The notes under the pieces are model-generated. The model saw only the letters and a list, made by a program, of their open reading frames with translations. It searched no databases and was not told where the DNA came from. A stretch of 64,000 bases of DNA from Chryseobacterium joostei (GTDB taxonomy: Bacteria > Bacteroidota > Bacteroidia > Flavobacteriales > Weeksellaceae), in NCBI RefSeq assembly GCF_003815775.1, contig NZ_CP033926.1:124001-188000 (forward strand), in the 5' to 3' direction. The position numbers were made by a program, and so were the translations under genes. Below, one piece after another: positions 16,189 to 25,987 of this stretch (positions are counted from its first letter, which is position 1; each line of letters opens with the position of its first letter).

Positions 16189-17916
16189 ATGGAAAATAAA
16201 TTCTTAAATTTTAAATTGAGGAAAGTTGTTCATTACTCATTGATTATATGTATCTTGTTGATACAGGTGATTATAGCCATATTTTTTTACAACGAATTTG
16301 TCAATGAAAAAAAACTAAATTTCATTAAAAATCAGCTCGAAGAAAGTCGGGCTTTGGGAGGATTGACAGACAATTCAAGAAAAGATTTCATGGATGCGCA
16401 GGATCATCTTCAAAAATATATGGTAAGCCAGGATGATAAGGATCTTCAAGCCTATTTTCAGTCACTTAGAAAACTTAAAAGCAATTTTGATAAAATCGGT
16501 GAATATGAAAATACAAGTCCAAGGCTAAAAAATACCCTCGCCCAGAAAAAAATAGATACTCTTAAGGTTACAAAGCTGAAAACCTTAATAGATTCCGTAT
16601 ATCAATCCTCTCTGAAACCTCCTGCCAAAATTCAGGACAAGCAATACGAGCCGGAAAAGTATAAGAATGACTTTGAAAACTTCAATGTTCAGACCCGTAC
16701 TTATGCTGATACTATTAAAAAGAAAGGCTTCATGGGGCGTTTAAAGGATGCGATAACAGGTAAGGTAAATGTGCAGAAAGAGAGTACGGTAGTTACTTTA
16801 ACGAATAATAAAACGATAGATCTGTCCAATGTAAAGTCTGAGATGAATAATGCGCTGAAGTCTATGGATAAGCATTATGCAGCTGAGGTAAAAAAAGCAC
16901 AGCTTTATGCCATTCAGAATCAACGTGAGAATATGCAGTTTTACAATAACTTCAATAAATTATTGGTTTACAGTAATGGACTTATTGATGTGTATGAAAG
17001 TGCCATTAAGGATTTTAAGGTGGAACTTGAAAAAGAGTATAACAAGCAAAGCTCGGATAATAATAAAATAAGAAGATATCTTGTCATTGGATTAATGACT
17101 TTGATGTTTATTGTATCCATCCTTATCATGTACTTCACAAGAGTGGCATTTGTATACGAAAGAAAACTGAATGCTGCGAACAAAGAGATCAAGAATAACC
17201 TGAGTTTCAAAAACAGGATATTGGGAATGCTGAGCCACGATTTAAGGTCTCCGCTAAAAATCATTAATATCTTTATTGATAAGATCTACAGAACAACGGA
17301 GGATGAAACAACTAAGGATTATCTTAAATCAATTAAGTTTACCAACAGTACCTTACTCCTGCAGTCTAACCAGATTCTGGAATACACGAAAAATCAGGAT
17401 GCAGAGAAGAAACTTATAAAATCTGTATTTAACCTTAAGGATGAGGTGGGTTCTATTGTAAAGGTTATCACTCCTTATCTTGGAACCAGAAACAATAAAT
17501 TTGCAGTAACAGACAGGATTCCTGAAAATGTAGTGGTGTATTCTGATAATATAAGAATCAACCAGATTTTTATGAATATTCTGGGAAATGCCAATAAGTA
17601 TACAGAAAACGGACAGATTGATCTTACCATGACGACACAGCCTCTGGATGGAAACAGAATTTCTCTGATTACAACGGTAGCCGACACGGGAGTAGGAATC
17701 TCGGAATCTGATCTTAAAAAGATTTTTGACCCTTATTACCAAGGAACTGTATCTGATGAAGTTGATAATCTGGGAGTAGGACTAGGACTAAATTTATGTA
17801 AGGAAATCGTAGAACTTTTTGATGGTGAAATATCTGTTGAAAGTAAATTACACAAAGGGACAAAAATAACATTCAGTCTCAATTTAAATATTAATAATAA
17901 TGGAAATACCAATTGA
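16189..17916 (+). CDS. Membrane sensor histidine kinase
   Basis: 575 residues. The first transmembrane helix is at about 13-34. A large extracytoplasmic, mostly helical, Lys-rich sensor of about 260 residues follows, then a second transmembrane helix at about 296-320. The HisKA dimerisation domain carries the phospho-acceptor His350 (GMLSHDLRSPLK), and the HATPase domain shows the N box (MNILGNANKYTENG), G1 (DTGVGIS) and G2 (LGVGLGLNLCKE). It autophosphorylates on His350. Its 3' end overlaps the response regulator start by 17 bp, so the two form one translationally coupled pair. The sensor domain matches no family I know. Confidence 0.92.
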   Translation: MENKFLNFKLRKVVHYSLIICILLIQVIIAIFFYNEFVNEKKLNFIKNQLEESRALGGLTDNSRKDFMDAQDHLQKYMVSQDDKDLQAYFQSLRKLKSNFDKIGEYENTSPRLKNTLAQKKIDTLKVTKLKTLIDSVYQSSLKPPAKIQDKQYEPEKYKNDFENFNVQTRTYADTIKKKGFMGRLKDAITGKVNVQKESTVVTLTNNKTIDLSNVKSEMNNALKSMDKHYAAEVKKAQLYAIQNQRENMQFYNNFNKLLVYSNGLIDVYESAIKDFKVELEKEYNKQSSDNNKIRRYLVIGLMTLMFIVSILIMYFTRVAFVYERKLNAANKEIKNNLSFKNRILGMLSHDLRSPLKIINIFIDKIYRTTEDETTKDYLKSIKFTNSTLLLQSNQILEYTKNQDAEKKLIKSVFNLKDEVGSIVKVITPYLGTRNNKFAVTDRIPENVVVYSDNIRINQIFMNILGNANKYTENGQIDLTMTTQPLDGNRISLITTVADTGVGISESDLKKIFDPYYQGTVSDEVDNLGVGLGLNLCKEIVELFDGEISVESKLHKGTKITFSLNLNINNNGNTN

Positions 17917-18553
17917 AAACAGAGAAATAGCATTCCTTTTAGCAGATGATCACAGTATTGTAAGACAGGGAATGGAGATCGTAATCAATGATATTGCTCC
18001 AAATGCTAAAATTTATCATACTTCATCTTTACAACAGGCTGTAGAGCTGGTAGAATCAAAGGGAATAGAAATGGCCATTATAGATGCTCATTTTCCTGAA
18101 GGAAATAGCCTGCATGTATTACCACAATTGAAAAGTGCAAACCCTGATATTAAGATTTTAATTTTCACAGGGCTTGAAGAAGATTTGTATGCCCTGAAAT
18201 TCATAAAAGCCGGTGCCAATGGTTATCTGAGTAAGCTGAGCGAAGAAGAGGAGGTGAGACAGGCCGTTCTGAACTTTATACAGAAAGGAGAATACTTTTC
18301 TGATGTTTCCCGAAACTTGCTGGTTCAGTTTATTTATAATCCGGATTTAATAAGCCCGCTCAGCTGCTTAACGAAAAGAGAATTACAGATTGCAGAATTG
18401 TACGCAGATGGATACGGTAATCTTGAAATTGCGAATAATTTAAATATAAAGCAAAATACAGTAAGTACTATCAAAAAAAATATCTTTGAAAAGCTAAAGA
18501 TTGATAACCTCGTTGAATTAATTGACCTTATTAAAACACATCATAAGATATAG
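17900..18553 (+). CDS. LuxR/NarL-type response regulator
   Basis: 217 residues. The receiver domain has the acidic pair Asp16/Asp17 (LLADDHS), phospho-acceptor Asp62 (AIIDAHFPEG), the Thr in LIFTGLEED and the conserved Lys in GYLSKLS. The C-terminal NarL/FixJ-type HTH (CLTKRELQIAELYADGYGNL, EIANNLNIKQNTVSTIKKNI) binds DNA. It overlaps the kinase gene by 17 bp in another frame and is certainly its partner. The targets are unknown; no adjacent operon is obviously controlled. Confidence 0.93.
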   Translation: MEIPIENREIAFLLADDHSIVRQGMEIVINDIAPNAKIYHTSSLQQAVELVESKGIEMAIIDAHFPEGNSLHVLPQLKSANPDIKILIFTGLEEDLYALKFIKAGANGYLSKLSEEEEVRQAVLNFIQKGEYFSDVSRNLLVQFIYNPDLISPLSCLTKRELQIAELYADGYGNLEIANNLNIKQNTVSTIKKNIFEKLKIDNLVELIDLIKTHHKI

Positions 18554-18642
18554 GTGTTTGTAGGAAATATTCTTCACTTCTAATTTTATAGATAAATATC
18601 TATATCGCATCCGAGATCTATCGATGGGTTTTATAGATGATA

Positions 18643-18864
18643 TTATTCTGGAACGTCGTTTCTTTGCAGTATAAGATTTACCAAATGAAATGTAAATGCT
18701 TTTTTAGTTTTTTCATTACATATTAAAAGGTAAGTATTATAACTATAAAAATAATAAACTATAGTTATAAAAAACGCAAGTGATGAGATTAATATAGAAG
18801 TGTATGAATAACCTATTAACGAGTGAATTTCTTGAAAAAACCAAATGATAAGAAAAAAAAACAC
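18643..18864 (-). CDS. Possible small two-helix membrane protein
   Basis: 73 codons from a GTG start. The sequence is strongly hydrophobic in two blocks (FFFLIIWFF and ILISSLAFFITIVYYFYSY) followed by a charged tail (NEKTKKAF, LQRNDVPE). It sits in the 458-bp gap between the response regulator and a terminator. AT-rich DNA produces hydrophobic frames by chance, so this is weak. The rest of the gap shows nothing else. Confidence 0.22.
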   Translation of the reverse strand: MFFFLIIWFFQEIHSLIGYSYTSILISSLAFFITIVYYFYSYNTYLLICNEKTKKAFTFHLVNLILQRNDVPE

Positions 18865-18908
18865 AAATTAATATAAAGAAGTTCAATTGGTGGTTACTAG
18901 TACAAAAA

Positions 18909-18938
18909 CAAAGGAGGCGTAAAGGCCTCCTTTTTTTA
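18909..18938. terminator. Bidirectional terminator
   Basis: AAAGGAGGC and GCCTCCTTT pair around GTAAAG, with A-runs and T-runs on both sides. It lies 75 bp beyond the stop of the minus-strand lipoprotein gene. Confidence 0.85.
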
Positions 18939-19011
18939 TTTGATTTCTGTTTTGTTTTTCAAAATCTTATCTGAATCAGCATTCCAATGTAGCTTATAAA
19001 AATAAGTTTCT

Positions 19012-20487
19012 CTATTTTTTTTGCAGTGTAAGTGTAAGCGTAGCCTCACGTTCAGAATATGATAGCTCCACTGATTGGGTCTTGGTTTCCCATTTTGAAT
19101 ATGATGGTTCTTCTGAAACGGGAGTTCCTAATTTTTGATTTAGAAAGCTAAGCAACCAGTTGTATTTTTTCATAAAAATACTTTTGGAATTAAGCAATAG
19201 GAGCTCATTGGTATCTTTTTTTTTATTATCTCTTGAGGGTATTGAGAACGGAAAGCCCCATTGAAATTGAATTTTTTGTACAGATTTATCATCAGGAGCA
19301 TAATCATATCTTGTTAATAAATGGAGGTACTTGCGTTCAGATTTTTTATAGGCTCTTTGCTCTTTAGAAAGTTCTTCTATATTGCTGTTCTTTTCCGAAG
19401 TGATAGTTAGGGCGTTTTCTTTCTTTTCAATACGATCAATCTGATCCATGGATAAAGTATTGAAGTTAGAGTAGAAGTACTCGAAGTTTTTTTCTGTCCA
19501 GGCCTTTATTTTTGATTCTCCGTGTATAGGTTCTCTGTACAGGTTTTTGAAAGTTATCACATTGAATTGGTTTTTATCAATTTCAATAATTCCAAAAAAA
19601 TTGGGATCCTTGGTCGTAAACGGAACCGTTTTATATGAGTTTTCGGTGATATAATTTCGAGTGTCAGATGTTGATCTGTAGGGGAAAATGTCAGACTTAA
19701 ACTCCTGAACATTCAGAAGAGACTCGTTTTTTACAACACCTATTTTCATAGAATTATCACTTGAATAAAGATGATAAAGCTGGTTGTTGATGACAAATGA
19801 AGTTATTAAGGCAAAATTATTTATACCGGAAAAATCATTAGAATATTCAATTTCAGATTCTGTCAAAGTATTGGCTGTAGGGTAATATTGATCAAAAGGC
19901 TCCATTAATTTGTGGCTTTTAGGATCACTGATTTTCAAAACGGATTCTTTAGTGGTAAGATAATAGATATTATTCAGCTTATTGACCACCGGGTTTTCTG
20001 CTTTGATTTCATATTTCTGGCCGGTTGCATTGTCCTGAAACCAAGTTTTATCACAGCAAAAGCTCTCATTATTAACAACTACAGTATATTTTTTGTCTTT
20101 ATAAATTTCATTTGTTGCGTTTGGGATTTTTATCCATTTTTTATTGTTTTCATCAAGATAAAATGTAAGACTACTTCTTTCTGGTGTAGTCAAAATACTA
20201 TCGTTTCTTATATACAGGTCATACTCAGTGGAATTTGCAAAAGTTAATGGAACTTTAGAGATTATTTTTCCGCTTTCATTCAAAATATAGAAGTCTGTAA
20301 ATGGTGCTGAGCTATTTTTTTTGTCAACAGTTTCGAAATAACAATAATATTTTGAGTTGTGCTTCACGGATGACGCCATCGTCCCGGGAATACTAATTTC
20401 AATGGTTTTAAAATTGATTCTCATTTCTTTTGACTGGCAGGATTGCATCAATAAAAGAATGATAAAGAGGTGAATAATATATTTCAT
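19012..20487 (-). CDS. Hypothetical lipoprotein
   Basis: 491 residues from the ATG that starts the signal peptide MKYIIHLFIILLLMQSCQS, a lipobox with lipidated Cys17. The mature part is rich in beta-strand-like segments with repeated aromatic/polar patterns (YYCYFETVDK, YYLTTKESVLKI, NNFALITSFVINNQLYHLYS), which suggests a propeller or similar all-beta fold. The C-terminal 130 residues are more charged and end in ATLTLTLQKK. I do not recognise the family. It is anchored in the envelope, probably the outer membrane or surface. Monocistronic between terminators. Confidence 0.75.
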   Translation of the reverse strand: MKYIIHLFIILLLMQSCQSKEMRINFKTIEISIPGTMASSVKHNSKYYCYFETVDKKNSSAPFTDFYILNESGKIISKVPLTFANSTEYDLYIRNDSILTTPERSSLTFYLDENNKKWIKIPNATNEIYKDKKYTVVVNNESFCCDKTWFQDNATGQKYEIKAENPVVNKLNNIYYLTTKESVLKISDPKSHKLMEPFDQYYPTANTLTESEIEYSNDFSGINNFALITSFVINNQLYHLYSSDNSMKIGVVKNESLLNVQEFKSDIFPYRSTSDTRNYITENSYKTVPFTTKDPNFFGIIEIDKNQFNVITFKNLYREPIHGESKIKAWTEKNFEYFYSNFNTLSMDQIDRIEKKENALTITSEKNSNIEELSKEQRAYKKSERKYLHLLTRYDYAPDDKSVQKIQFQWGFPFSIPSRDNKKKDTNELLLLNSKSIFMKKYNWLLSFLNQKLGTPVSEEPSYSKWETKTQSVELSYSEREATLTLTLQKK

Positions 20488-20590
20488 GAATTGGTTTGTG
20501 GACATCTAACTTACGAAAAATAGAGAAACTGGGAAAATTAAGAAGTTTATAAAAGCGGCCTATTTACGGTTGATGAGAGTATAAGTGACA

Positions 20591-20626
20591 AAAAAAACAG
20601 CTTACTATTACTGGTAAACTGTTTTT
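20591..20626. terminator. Bidirectional terminator
   Basis: AAAAAACAGCTTACT pairs imperfectly with ACTGGTAAACTGTTTTTT. It lies just downstream of the minus-strand VOC gene. Confidence 0.75.
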
Positions 20627-20643
20627 TGATAGAATAATGAATT

Positions 20644-21042
20644 CTAGCTAAATTTTTGAAGAGCTTCAGTACTCACGGGAGTGAAGAAATTGATTAAATT
20701 TCCATCCGGATCACAGAAGAGAAGAGAGCGGTTGCCCCATGGCATCGTTGTAGGCTCTTGTACAATGTTGTTTGTTAAGGTCTTAATTCTTTCATATTCC
20801 ACATCTACATTAGGAACTAAAAATTCTATAATGGTATTGGTAGCACTTTTTGATTCCGTAAGATGTTCACTACCAAACATCTTCATGGTCCGGGTGCTTC
20901 CGATAGCGATGGTAATAGTAGTGGTTTTAAGCTCCGCAAAATCTTCTGTATACCACTGAGCCGTTAAGCCCATTGCTTTCTCATAAAACGCTGCAGATTG
21001 CTTAATGTTTGCAGTAATAATTCTTAATGAGGCTAATTTCAT
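20644..21042 (-). CDS. VOC family (glyoxalase-like) protein
   Basis: 132 residues: LRIITANIKQSAAFYEKAMGL opens the first beta-alpha-beta unit, and FLVPNVDVEYERIKTLTNN plus RSLLFCDPDGNLINFFTP closes the second, the standard VOC hallmark ending. Substrate unknown. It is followed upstream (in transcription order) by a Crp/Fnr gene 87 bp away on the same strand, which could be its regulator, but no operator is apparent. Confidence 0.87.
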   Translation of the reverse strand: MKLASLRIITANIKQSAAFYEKAMGLTAQWYTEDFAELKTTTITIAIGSTRTMKMFGSEHLTESKSATNTIIEFLVPNVDVEYERIKTLTNNIVQEPTTMPWGNRSLLFCDPDGNLINFFTPVSTEALQKFS

Positions 21043-21129
21043 ATGATTTTATATTTCAATAATTTCATACAAAGCTAGGAGAGAGTTGTGACAACAGAAT
21101 GTCAGCAGTGATTGGAAATAAATCTTGGT

Positions 21130-21816
21130 TTAATAAAAATTAGCAATATGGATCAGCTGCTTAAAATCTATTATTTTTAATTTGCGTCCTTCTGATTTGA
21201 TCAGGCTTTCTTGTTTAAAATCATTGATGATTCGGGCCAGGGTTTCCCTTGCTGTTCCTACCATATTGGCGAGGTCAACACGGGATAAAGAGATGAATAC
21301 CTCTTCCTCGGGATTATCATTGGTTTTATATTTATCGTGTAAAATAAGTAAGCTTAAGGCCGCACGTTCCCGAACTGTGCGGTGAGACAGAACGGCAATA
21401 AGGTTGGCCATCACACTGAATTCATGGCTCAATGATTTTAATAAAAGCCTTGATAATACAGATGATTGATCAAGAATATCCAAAAAGCTTTCTTTTGAAA
21501 TAAATGAAATCACAGAACTTTCGAGGGTAGACGTAGTGTCTCCATAGGATTCATTGCTTAAGATAGCTGAGTATCCGAAAAACTCTCCGGAACTGTAGAT
21601 ATATATGATTTGCTCCCTGCCGTCATTATCTACCTTGTATTTTTTTATTTTCCCTTCATTAAGATAGTAAATTCCGTTAGGCTTTGTTCCGTCAGTAAAT
21701 ATAGCCTCATTTTTTCGGTAATTTTTGGTTCTCATGGCTCCTAGAAGAAGGTTTTTCTCATGCTCAGGAAGCTCATTAAAAAGATATTGATTATTAAAAG
21801 TAAATTTCGAGATCAT
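21130..21816 (-). CDS. Crp/Fnr family transcriptional regulator (full length)
   Basis: 228 residues with a complete cyclic-nucleotide-binding-like domain (NGIYYLNEGKIKKYKVDNDG, IYIYSSGEFFGYSAILS), a long dimerisation helix (SRLLLKSLSHEFSVMANLIAVL) and a C-terminal winged HTH (VFISLSRVDLANMVGTARET, LARIINDFKQESLI). There are no N-terminal FNR-type cysteines, so it is not an Fe-S oxygen sensor of that kind. The ligand is unknown. It may control the adjacent VOC gene downstream. Confidence 0.9.
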   Translation of the reverse strand: MISKFTFNNQYLFNELPEHEKNLLLGAMRTKNYRKNEAIFTDGTKPNGIYYLNEGKIKKYKVDNDGREQIIYIYSSGEFFGYSAILSNESYGDTTSTLESSVISFISKESFLDILDQSSVLSRLLLKSLSHEFSVMANLIAVLSHRTVRERAALSLLILHDKYKTNDNPEEEVFISLSRVDLANMVGTARETLARIINDFKQESLIKSEGRKLKIIDFKQLIHIANFY

Positions 21817-22199
21817 AATTTCTATGGAGGCTGATGAATAAAAGTTCAGAGTGTAACTTAAATCACATTTTAAACAGATCTAAATCAACAAGTTTTTTTC
21901 CTAAACGAATTATTTTTACAAAAGTAATAAAATAGATTTTGAATATGATTTAACGGATCATATATGAACTATTAAACATAGAATATCTCCTCTTTAAGAG
22001 GATAAAATAGCACTGGATAAAAACTTAAGTTGACATGTTTTTCACGGCGGTTACGCTGACATTTCTAAATTATTTTTTTTTGCTTATTTATTTTATCCAG
22101 TTTTTTAAGTTACCTGTAAAAAACTAGTATTGTTTCCTTAAAAAAATGGTCATTTCAGTATTTTGAAATGACCATTTTTATTATAATAGTAGCTAAAAT
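21817..22199. other. Intergenic region with one terminator
   Basis: 383 bp between the Crp start and the DUF4249 stop. It is AT-rich, and apart from the hairpin at 22142-22181 I see no gene or conserved element. Confidence 0.5.
22142..22181. terminator. Bidirectional terminator of the TonB/DUF4249 operon
   Basis: AAAAATGGTCATTTCA pairs with TGAAATGACCATTTTT around a short loop, 18 bp after the DUF4249 stop on the minus strand. Confidence 0.9.
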
Positions 22200-22997
22200 C
22201 TACTGAATTGTATAAGATAAATTTTTCACTGTATGTGCAGAAAAATACCCCAAGGCACCATTGCTGATATTGCTCGGAGGATTAGCCGGAGTAACTCCGC
22301 TACCATTCGATAGGTTAAGAAGAGCACTATAAAAGGTGAATACATTATTGTCAATGCTCTGCATTTCTACATGAATGGTATCTCCCACTACCACTTCATG
22401 ATCAGCTCCATCATTATCATCATTAGGAAGCATGATTGGACGTTGATTAGGCAGTCCGTTATTTAGGTTGTCTGAAAATACATCGATATATTTTTTACCT
22501 AAATCATTAATGGTAAATGAGAACAAGTAACGGTTTCCCAATACAGCAGGATCCGTAAAAATCGGCAAAAGTGTATAGCTGGTTTTGTCTCCAAACTTAA
22601 AAGAATCCTGTTCCAGTCCCTCGAAGTCTACTTCTTCAGGCATGGTACTTTGCGCGGTATATTGCTGCCCTTCTGCCTGTATTTTCAAGGTATAGGTTCT
22701 TCCTGAGACTCCTACAAAAGCAGATGTTATGTATCTGCCATCACCTACATACTGCAAAGTTTCTGTCTGACCTGTATTATCGCTTAAAATCACCTGCGCA
22801 CCAATTACAGCAGGATATTGGTTCTGTTGTGTAAATTCTACAGATTTTGTAATCCTTACGATATAAGGTCCAGCCTGATTGGTTACATTGCCTTCAATGA
22901 CAATTTTTCCACTCTGATCCGCCAAATCCAAGTCAATCTCTTTTTGGCATGAAGTGACTAAAAACAGAGATAATATGATTAAAAAAATATTCTTCAT
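22200..22997 (-). CDS. DUF4249 lipoprotein, partner of the TonB receptor
   Basis: 265 residues. The signal peptide ends in LVTSC (lipidated Cys17). The DUF4249 pattern follows: KIVIEGNVTNQAGPYIVRIT, a carboxypeptidase-regulatory-like beta sandwich (GAQVILSDNTGQTETL), and a C-terminal strand-rich part with GALGYFSAHTVKNLSYTI. In Bacteroidota, DUF4249 genes follow TonB-dependent receptor genes, and the product is probably an outer-membrane accessory lipoprotein. It starts 3 bp after the receptor's stop codon, so the two are one operon. The transported substrate is unknown. Confidence 0.87.
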   Translation of the reverse strand: MKNIFLIILSLFLVTSCQKEIDLDLADQSGKIVIEGNVTNQAGPYIVRITKSVEFTQQNQYPAVIGAQVILSDNTGQTETLQYVGDGRYITSAFVGVSGRTYTLKIQAEGQQYTAQSTMPEEVDFEGLEQDSFKFGDKTSYTLLPIFTDPAVLGNRYLFSFTINDLGKKYIDVFSDNLNNGLPNQRPIMLPNDDNDGADHEVVVGDTIHVEMQSIDNNVFTFYSALLNLSNGSGVTPANPPSNISNGALGYFSAHTVKNLSYTIQ

Positions 22998-23000
22998 GAT

Positions 23001-25331
23001 TTAAAATTTGAAATTATAAGTAATGTTAGGAATCAGACGGAATAAGGAAGTCTGCATAGCGCGTGTAGTTCCGGGATTATTCGGATTGTCTTCAAAAGTA
23101 ATGGTGTAGGCATTTTCACGAGCATACAAATTATAAATTCCAAAGGTCCAAGATCCACGGAAACGCTTATTAGATTCCGGCTCATAGGTTGCACTGATAT
23201 CCATTCTGTGATAGGCTGGCATTCGGTCAGCATTTCTGCTGCTGTACTGGAAAACAGTTTGTCCGTTTAATTGATACTTTCCGGTAGGGAATGTTACTGC
23301 ATTTCCTGTGCTGTAAACAAATAATCCTGAGAAAGACCATTTAGGATTCAACTGATAAGTGGCTACTACAGAAAGGTCATGCGTTTTATCCATTCTGGCA
23401 TTATACCACTTATTATCATTAATTCCGTCTATTTTTCTTTCAGTTTTAGAAAGGGTATAGGAAATCCATCCTGTAAGTTTTCCGCTTTTCTTTTTTGCGA
23501 TAAGCTCCAGACCGTAGGCTCTTCCTTTCCCAAATAACAATTCACTTTCTACATCGGCAGCAGTATCAAAAGTGATTTGCGCACCATTTTTAAAGTCAAT
23601 CTGATTTTGCATGGATTTGTAATAAACCTCAGCATTCAGCTCATAGTTGTTATTATTGAAGTTTCTGCTGTATCCTAAACTTACCTGGTCTGCAATTTCA
23701 GGTTTTACGGTATAGCTGCTTCCAATCCACTGATCGGTAGGATTTCCGCTGCTTGAGTTGCTTAAAAGGTGTAAATTCTGAGTATTACGGGAATAGCCTC
23801 CCTTGATGCTGCTCACTTCATTGATACGATAATTGGCTGTAACCCTTGGTTCAATGTTAACATAAGTTTTTCCGAAGTCTCCTTTTTCAAGGTATCTGCT
23901 GTCGGTAAGAATTCCGTTATCATAGGTATTAAAAGTGTCACCTCCTAGAACACTGAACATAGAAAGTCTTACCCCATAGTTGATGGTTAATTTTTCTGTA
24001 GCCTTGAAATCATCATTAATGTACAATGCATTTTCCCATGATTTTCTCGGATTTCTTGGGAAGCTGCTTACACTTGTCCCCGAAGCACTGCTAGGAGTAA
24101 TAGTATGATAAATAGATTGTAAACCAAAACGAACAGAATGCTTGTTTCCCGCAAACCATGTAAAGTCCTGCTTAAGATTCCAGTCCTGTATCTTAGAATT
24201 TAAGCCAAAGGTATTGTCATTGCTTGTTAGGCTGATTTTGTAGTCATAATTACTATAGATGAATGAGGTATTGGAAAACAATGTACTATTAATAATGCTG
24301 TTCCATCTCAATGTAGCCGTTGTATTTCCCCAGTCTGTAGAGAACGTATTCCCTAATCCCAATACATCTCTTCCAAAATATCCCGAAAGGTAAAGTCGGT
24401 TATTCTCATTGATCTGATAATTGGCTTTCAGATTCAAATCATAGAAATATAACTTGTTGTCTTTGTAGTCTTTGGAGGTTTTAAGAAACAAATCCGCATA
24501 GGTTCTTCTTCCGGAAACAATAAAAGAGGATTTTTCCTTTTGAATAGGTCCTTCCACACTTAATCTGCTGCTGATAAGCCCAATTCCTCCGTTGATGTTA
24601 TAATCCTTATTATTACCATCCTTCATTTTTACATCCATCACTGAAGAAAGACGTCCTCCGTATTGGGCAGGGCTATTCCCCTTGATGATACTTGCATCTT
24701 TAAGAGCATCACTATTGAACGTACTGAAGAAACCAAGCAAATGCGAAGCATTGTAAACCGGGGCTTCATCCAATAAGATCAGGTTTTGATCCGTGGCACC
24801 CCCTCGTACACTGAATCCGCTGCTTCCCTCACCATTGCTTTTAATACCGGGAAGTAGCTGTATGGTTTTCATCACATCTTTTTCACCAAACAGAACAGGA
24901 AGCTTTTCTATATTTTTAATGCTTAACGTTTCTGTCCCCATTTGGGCAGATGTTAAATTCTTGTCCTTTTTAATTCCTGTTATAACTACCTCATCAATAG
25001 TTTTTGCCGCTTGTTCCTGTTGGTTAAGAGGAAGATCCAGCTTGATATTCTGGTTAACAGTTATTTGTTGTTCAAAATCCTTATAACCCGGATAAGAGAT
25101 AATCACCTTATAATTTCCCTCAGGGAGTGATAAGGAATAGAAGCCATATTCGTTGGCAATCACATTAATAGAGGGGTCCTCGGCTACCTTTACGCTTACG
25201 CCGATCAGAAGTTCACCATTTTTCTGATCCTTCACGGTTCCGCTTACCTGATATTTTTGTTGTGCTATAGCCCAACTGCTGAAACAGAGTGCAGCCGAGG
25301 CAGCAGCAATTTTAAAAAAAGATGTTTGCAT
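23001..25331 (-). CDS. TonB-dependent receptor with carboxypeptidase-like domain
   Basis: 776 residues. After a signal peptide (cleavage near AIAQ) comes a carboxypeptidase-regulatory-like domain (YQVSGTVKDQKNGELLIGVS). The plug domain follows (VVITGIKKDKNLTSAQMGTE through VRGGATDQNLILLDEAPVYN) and then the 22-strand beta barrel, ending with a strand in the aromatic-terminal form (FRLIPNITYNFKF). It imports an unidentified substrate across the outer membrane using TonB energy. The DUF4249 lipoprotein follows. No STN domain, so it does not signal through FecR itself. Confidence 0.93.
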   Translation of the reverse strand: MQTSFFKIAAASAALCFSSWAIAQQKYQVSGTVKDQKNGELLIGVSVKVAEDPSINVIANEYGFYSLSLPEGNYKVIISYPGYKDFEQQITVNQNIKLDLPLNQQEQAAKTIDEVVITGIKKDKNLTSAQMGTETLSIKNIEKLPVLFGEKDVMKTIQLLPGIKSNGEGSSGFSVRGGATDQNLILLDEAPVYNASHLLGFFSTFNSDALKDASIIKGNSPAQYGGRLSSVMDVKMKDGNNKDYNINGGIGLISSRLSVEGPIQKEKSSFIVSGRRTYADLFLKTSKDYKDNKLYFYDLNLKANYQINENNRLYLSGYFGRDVLGLGNTFSTDWGNTTATLRWNSIINSTLFSNTSFIYSNYDYKISLTSNDNTFGLNSKIQDWNLKQDFTWFAGNKHSVRFGLQSIYHTITPSSASGTSVSSFPRNPRKSWENALYINDDFKATEKLTINYGVRLSMFSVLGGDTFNTYDNGILTDSRYLEKGDFGKTYVNIEPRVTANYRINEVSSIKGGYSRNTQNLHLLSNSSSGNPTDQWIGSSYTVKPEIADQVSLGYSRNFNNNNYELNAEVYYKSMQNQIDFKNGAQITFDTAADVESELLFGKGRAYGLELIAKKKSGKLTGWISYTLSKTERKIDGINDNKWYNARMDKTHDLSVVATYQLNPKWSFSGLFVYSTGNAVTFPTGKYQLNGQTVFQYSSRNADRMPAYHRMDISATYEPESNKRFRGSWTFGIYNLYARENAYTITFEDNPNNPGTTRAMQTSLFRLIPNITYNFKF

Positions 25332-25987
25332 TAAGTTTATTTTTTTAAAGTAGTAGAGATCTCCAATAGATATATCGGTTATAGTTCGTTGAATTAGTTG
25401 AGTAGAAAGGGAATTAGTTACACCTAAAGCTTTAATTATGAAAGAAATCCATTAAAAAAAACGAATTTTTCCCCATTTAATGATTTTTTTTCAAAACATC
25501 CAAAATAAACATAAATACAAATTATTGCAGAAAAAATAATATTATGCAATAAATACTGTTTTATTTATGCTTTTTAACTTAGTGTTGAAATGAAATAAAT
25601 TATTTGATTTTATTGAGCGAATTTTATTTCAAATTAATCTAAAAAATGAATTTTTAGCTTGTCAAAATGCTCAGTAAAGGCGTTTTGACACCAATGAAAG
25701 ATAGAAACTCCGGAGGTTGTGTTGTTTTTCATGATTATTTAAAATTAAAGATCAGCTTTAGTCACTACTAAAACAGCAGAAAACTGAAAATATTGTATGA
25801 TAAAGGAATACAGTCTTATTATTTGCTTTCTATTTCGCTAAAGATGAAGCAGACGTTAAGGAAAACCCAATGTAGAGGGAGCCTTTAATTCAGAAAGTGT
25901 AAAGACTTTTTTATTGAAAAACCTCTTCTGTACTGCCAAACCAAATATTAACCCTATATTGGTGTAATGAATTATTAGGAAAAGAAT
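25332..25987. other. Intergenic region upstream of the TonB receptor
   Basis: 656 bp of very AT-rich DNA separating divergent genes. No clear promoter in either direction was found. It contains only a possible small minus-strand frame at 25634-25732. Confidence 0.5.
25634..25732 (-). CDS. Possible 32-residue peptide
   Basis: ATG-initiated frame beginning MKNNTTSGVSIFHWCQNAF and ending DKLKIHFLD. Its GC content is higher than that of the flanks and the composition is unusual (His, Trp, Cys). I have the impression that peptides with a TEHFDKL-like core recur in intergenic regions of Chryseobacterium, but cannot verify this. It could be a repeat-associated frame rather than an expressed protein. 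Confidence 0.25.
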   Translation of the reverse strand: MKNNTTSGVSIFHWCQNAFTEHFDKLKIHFLD

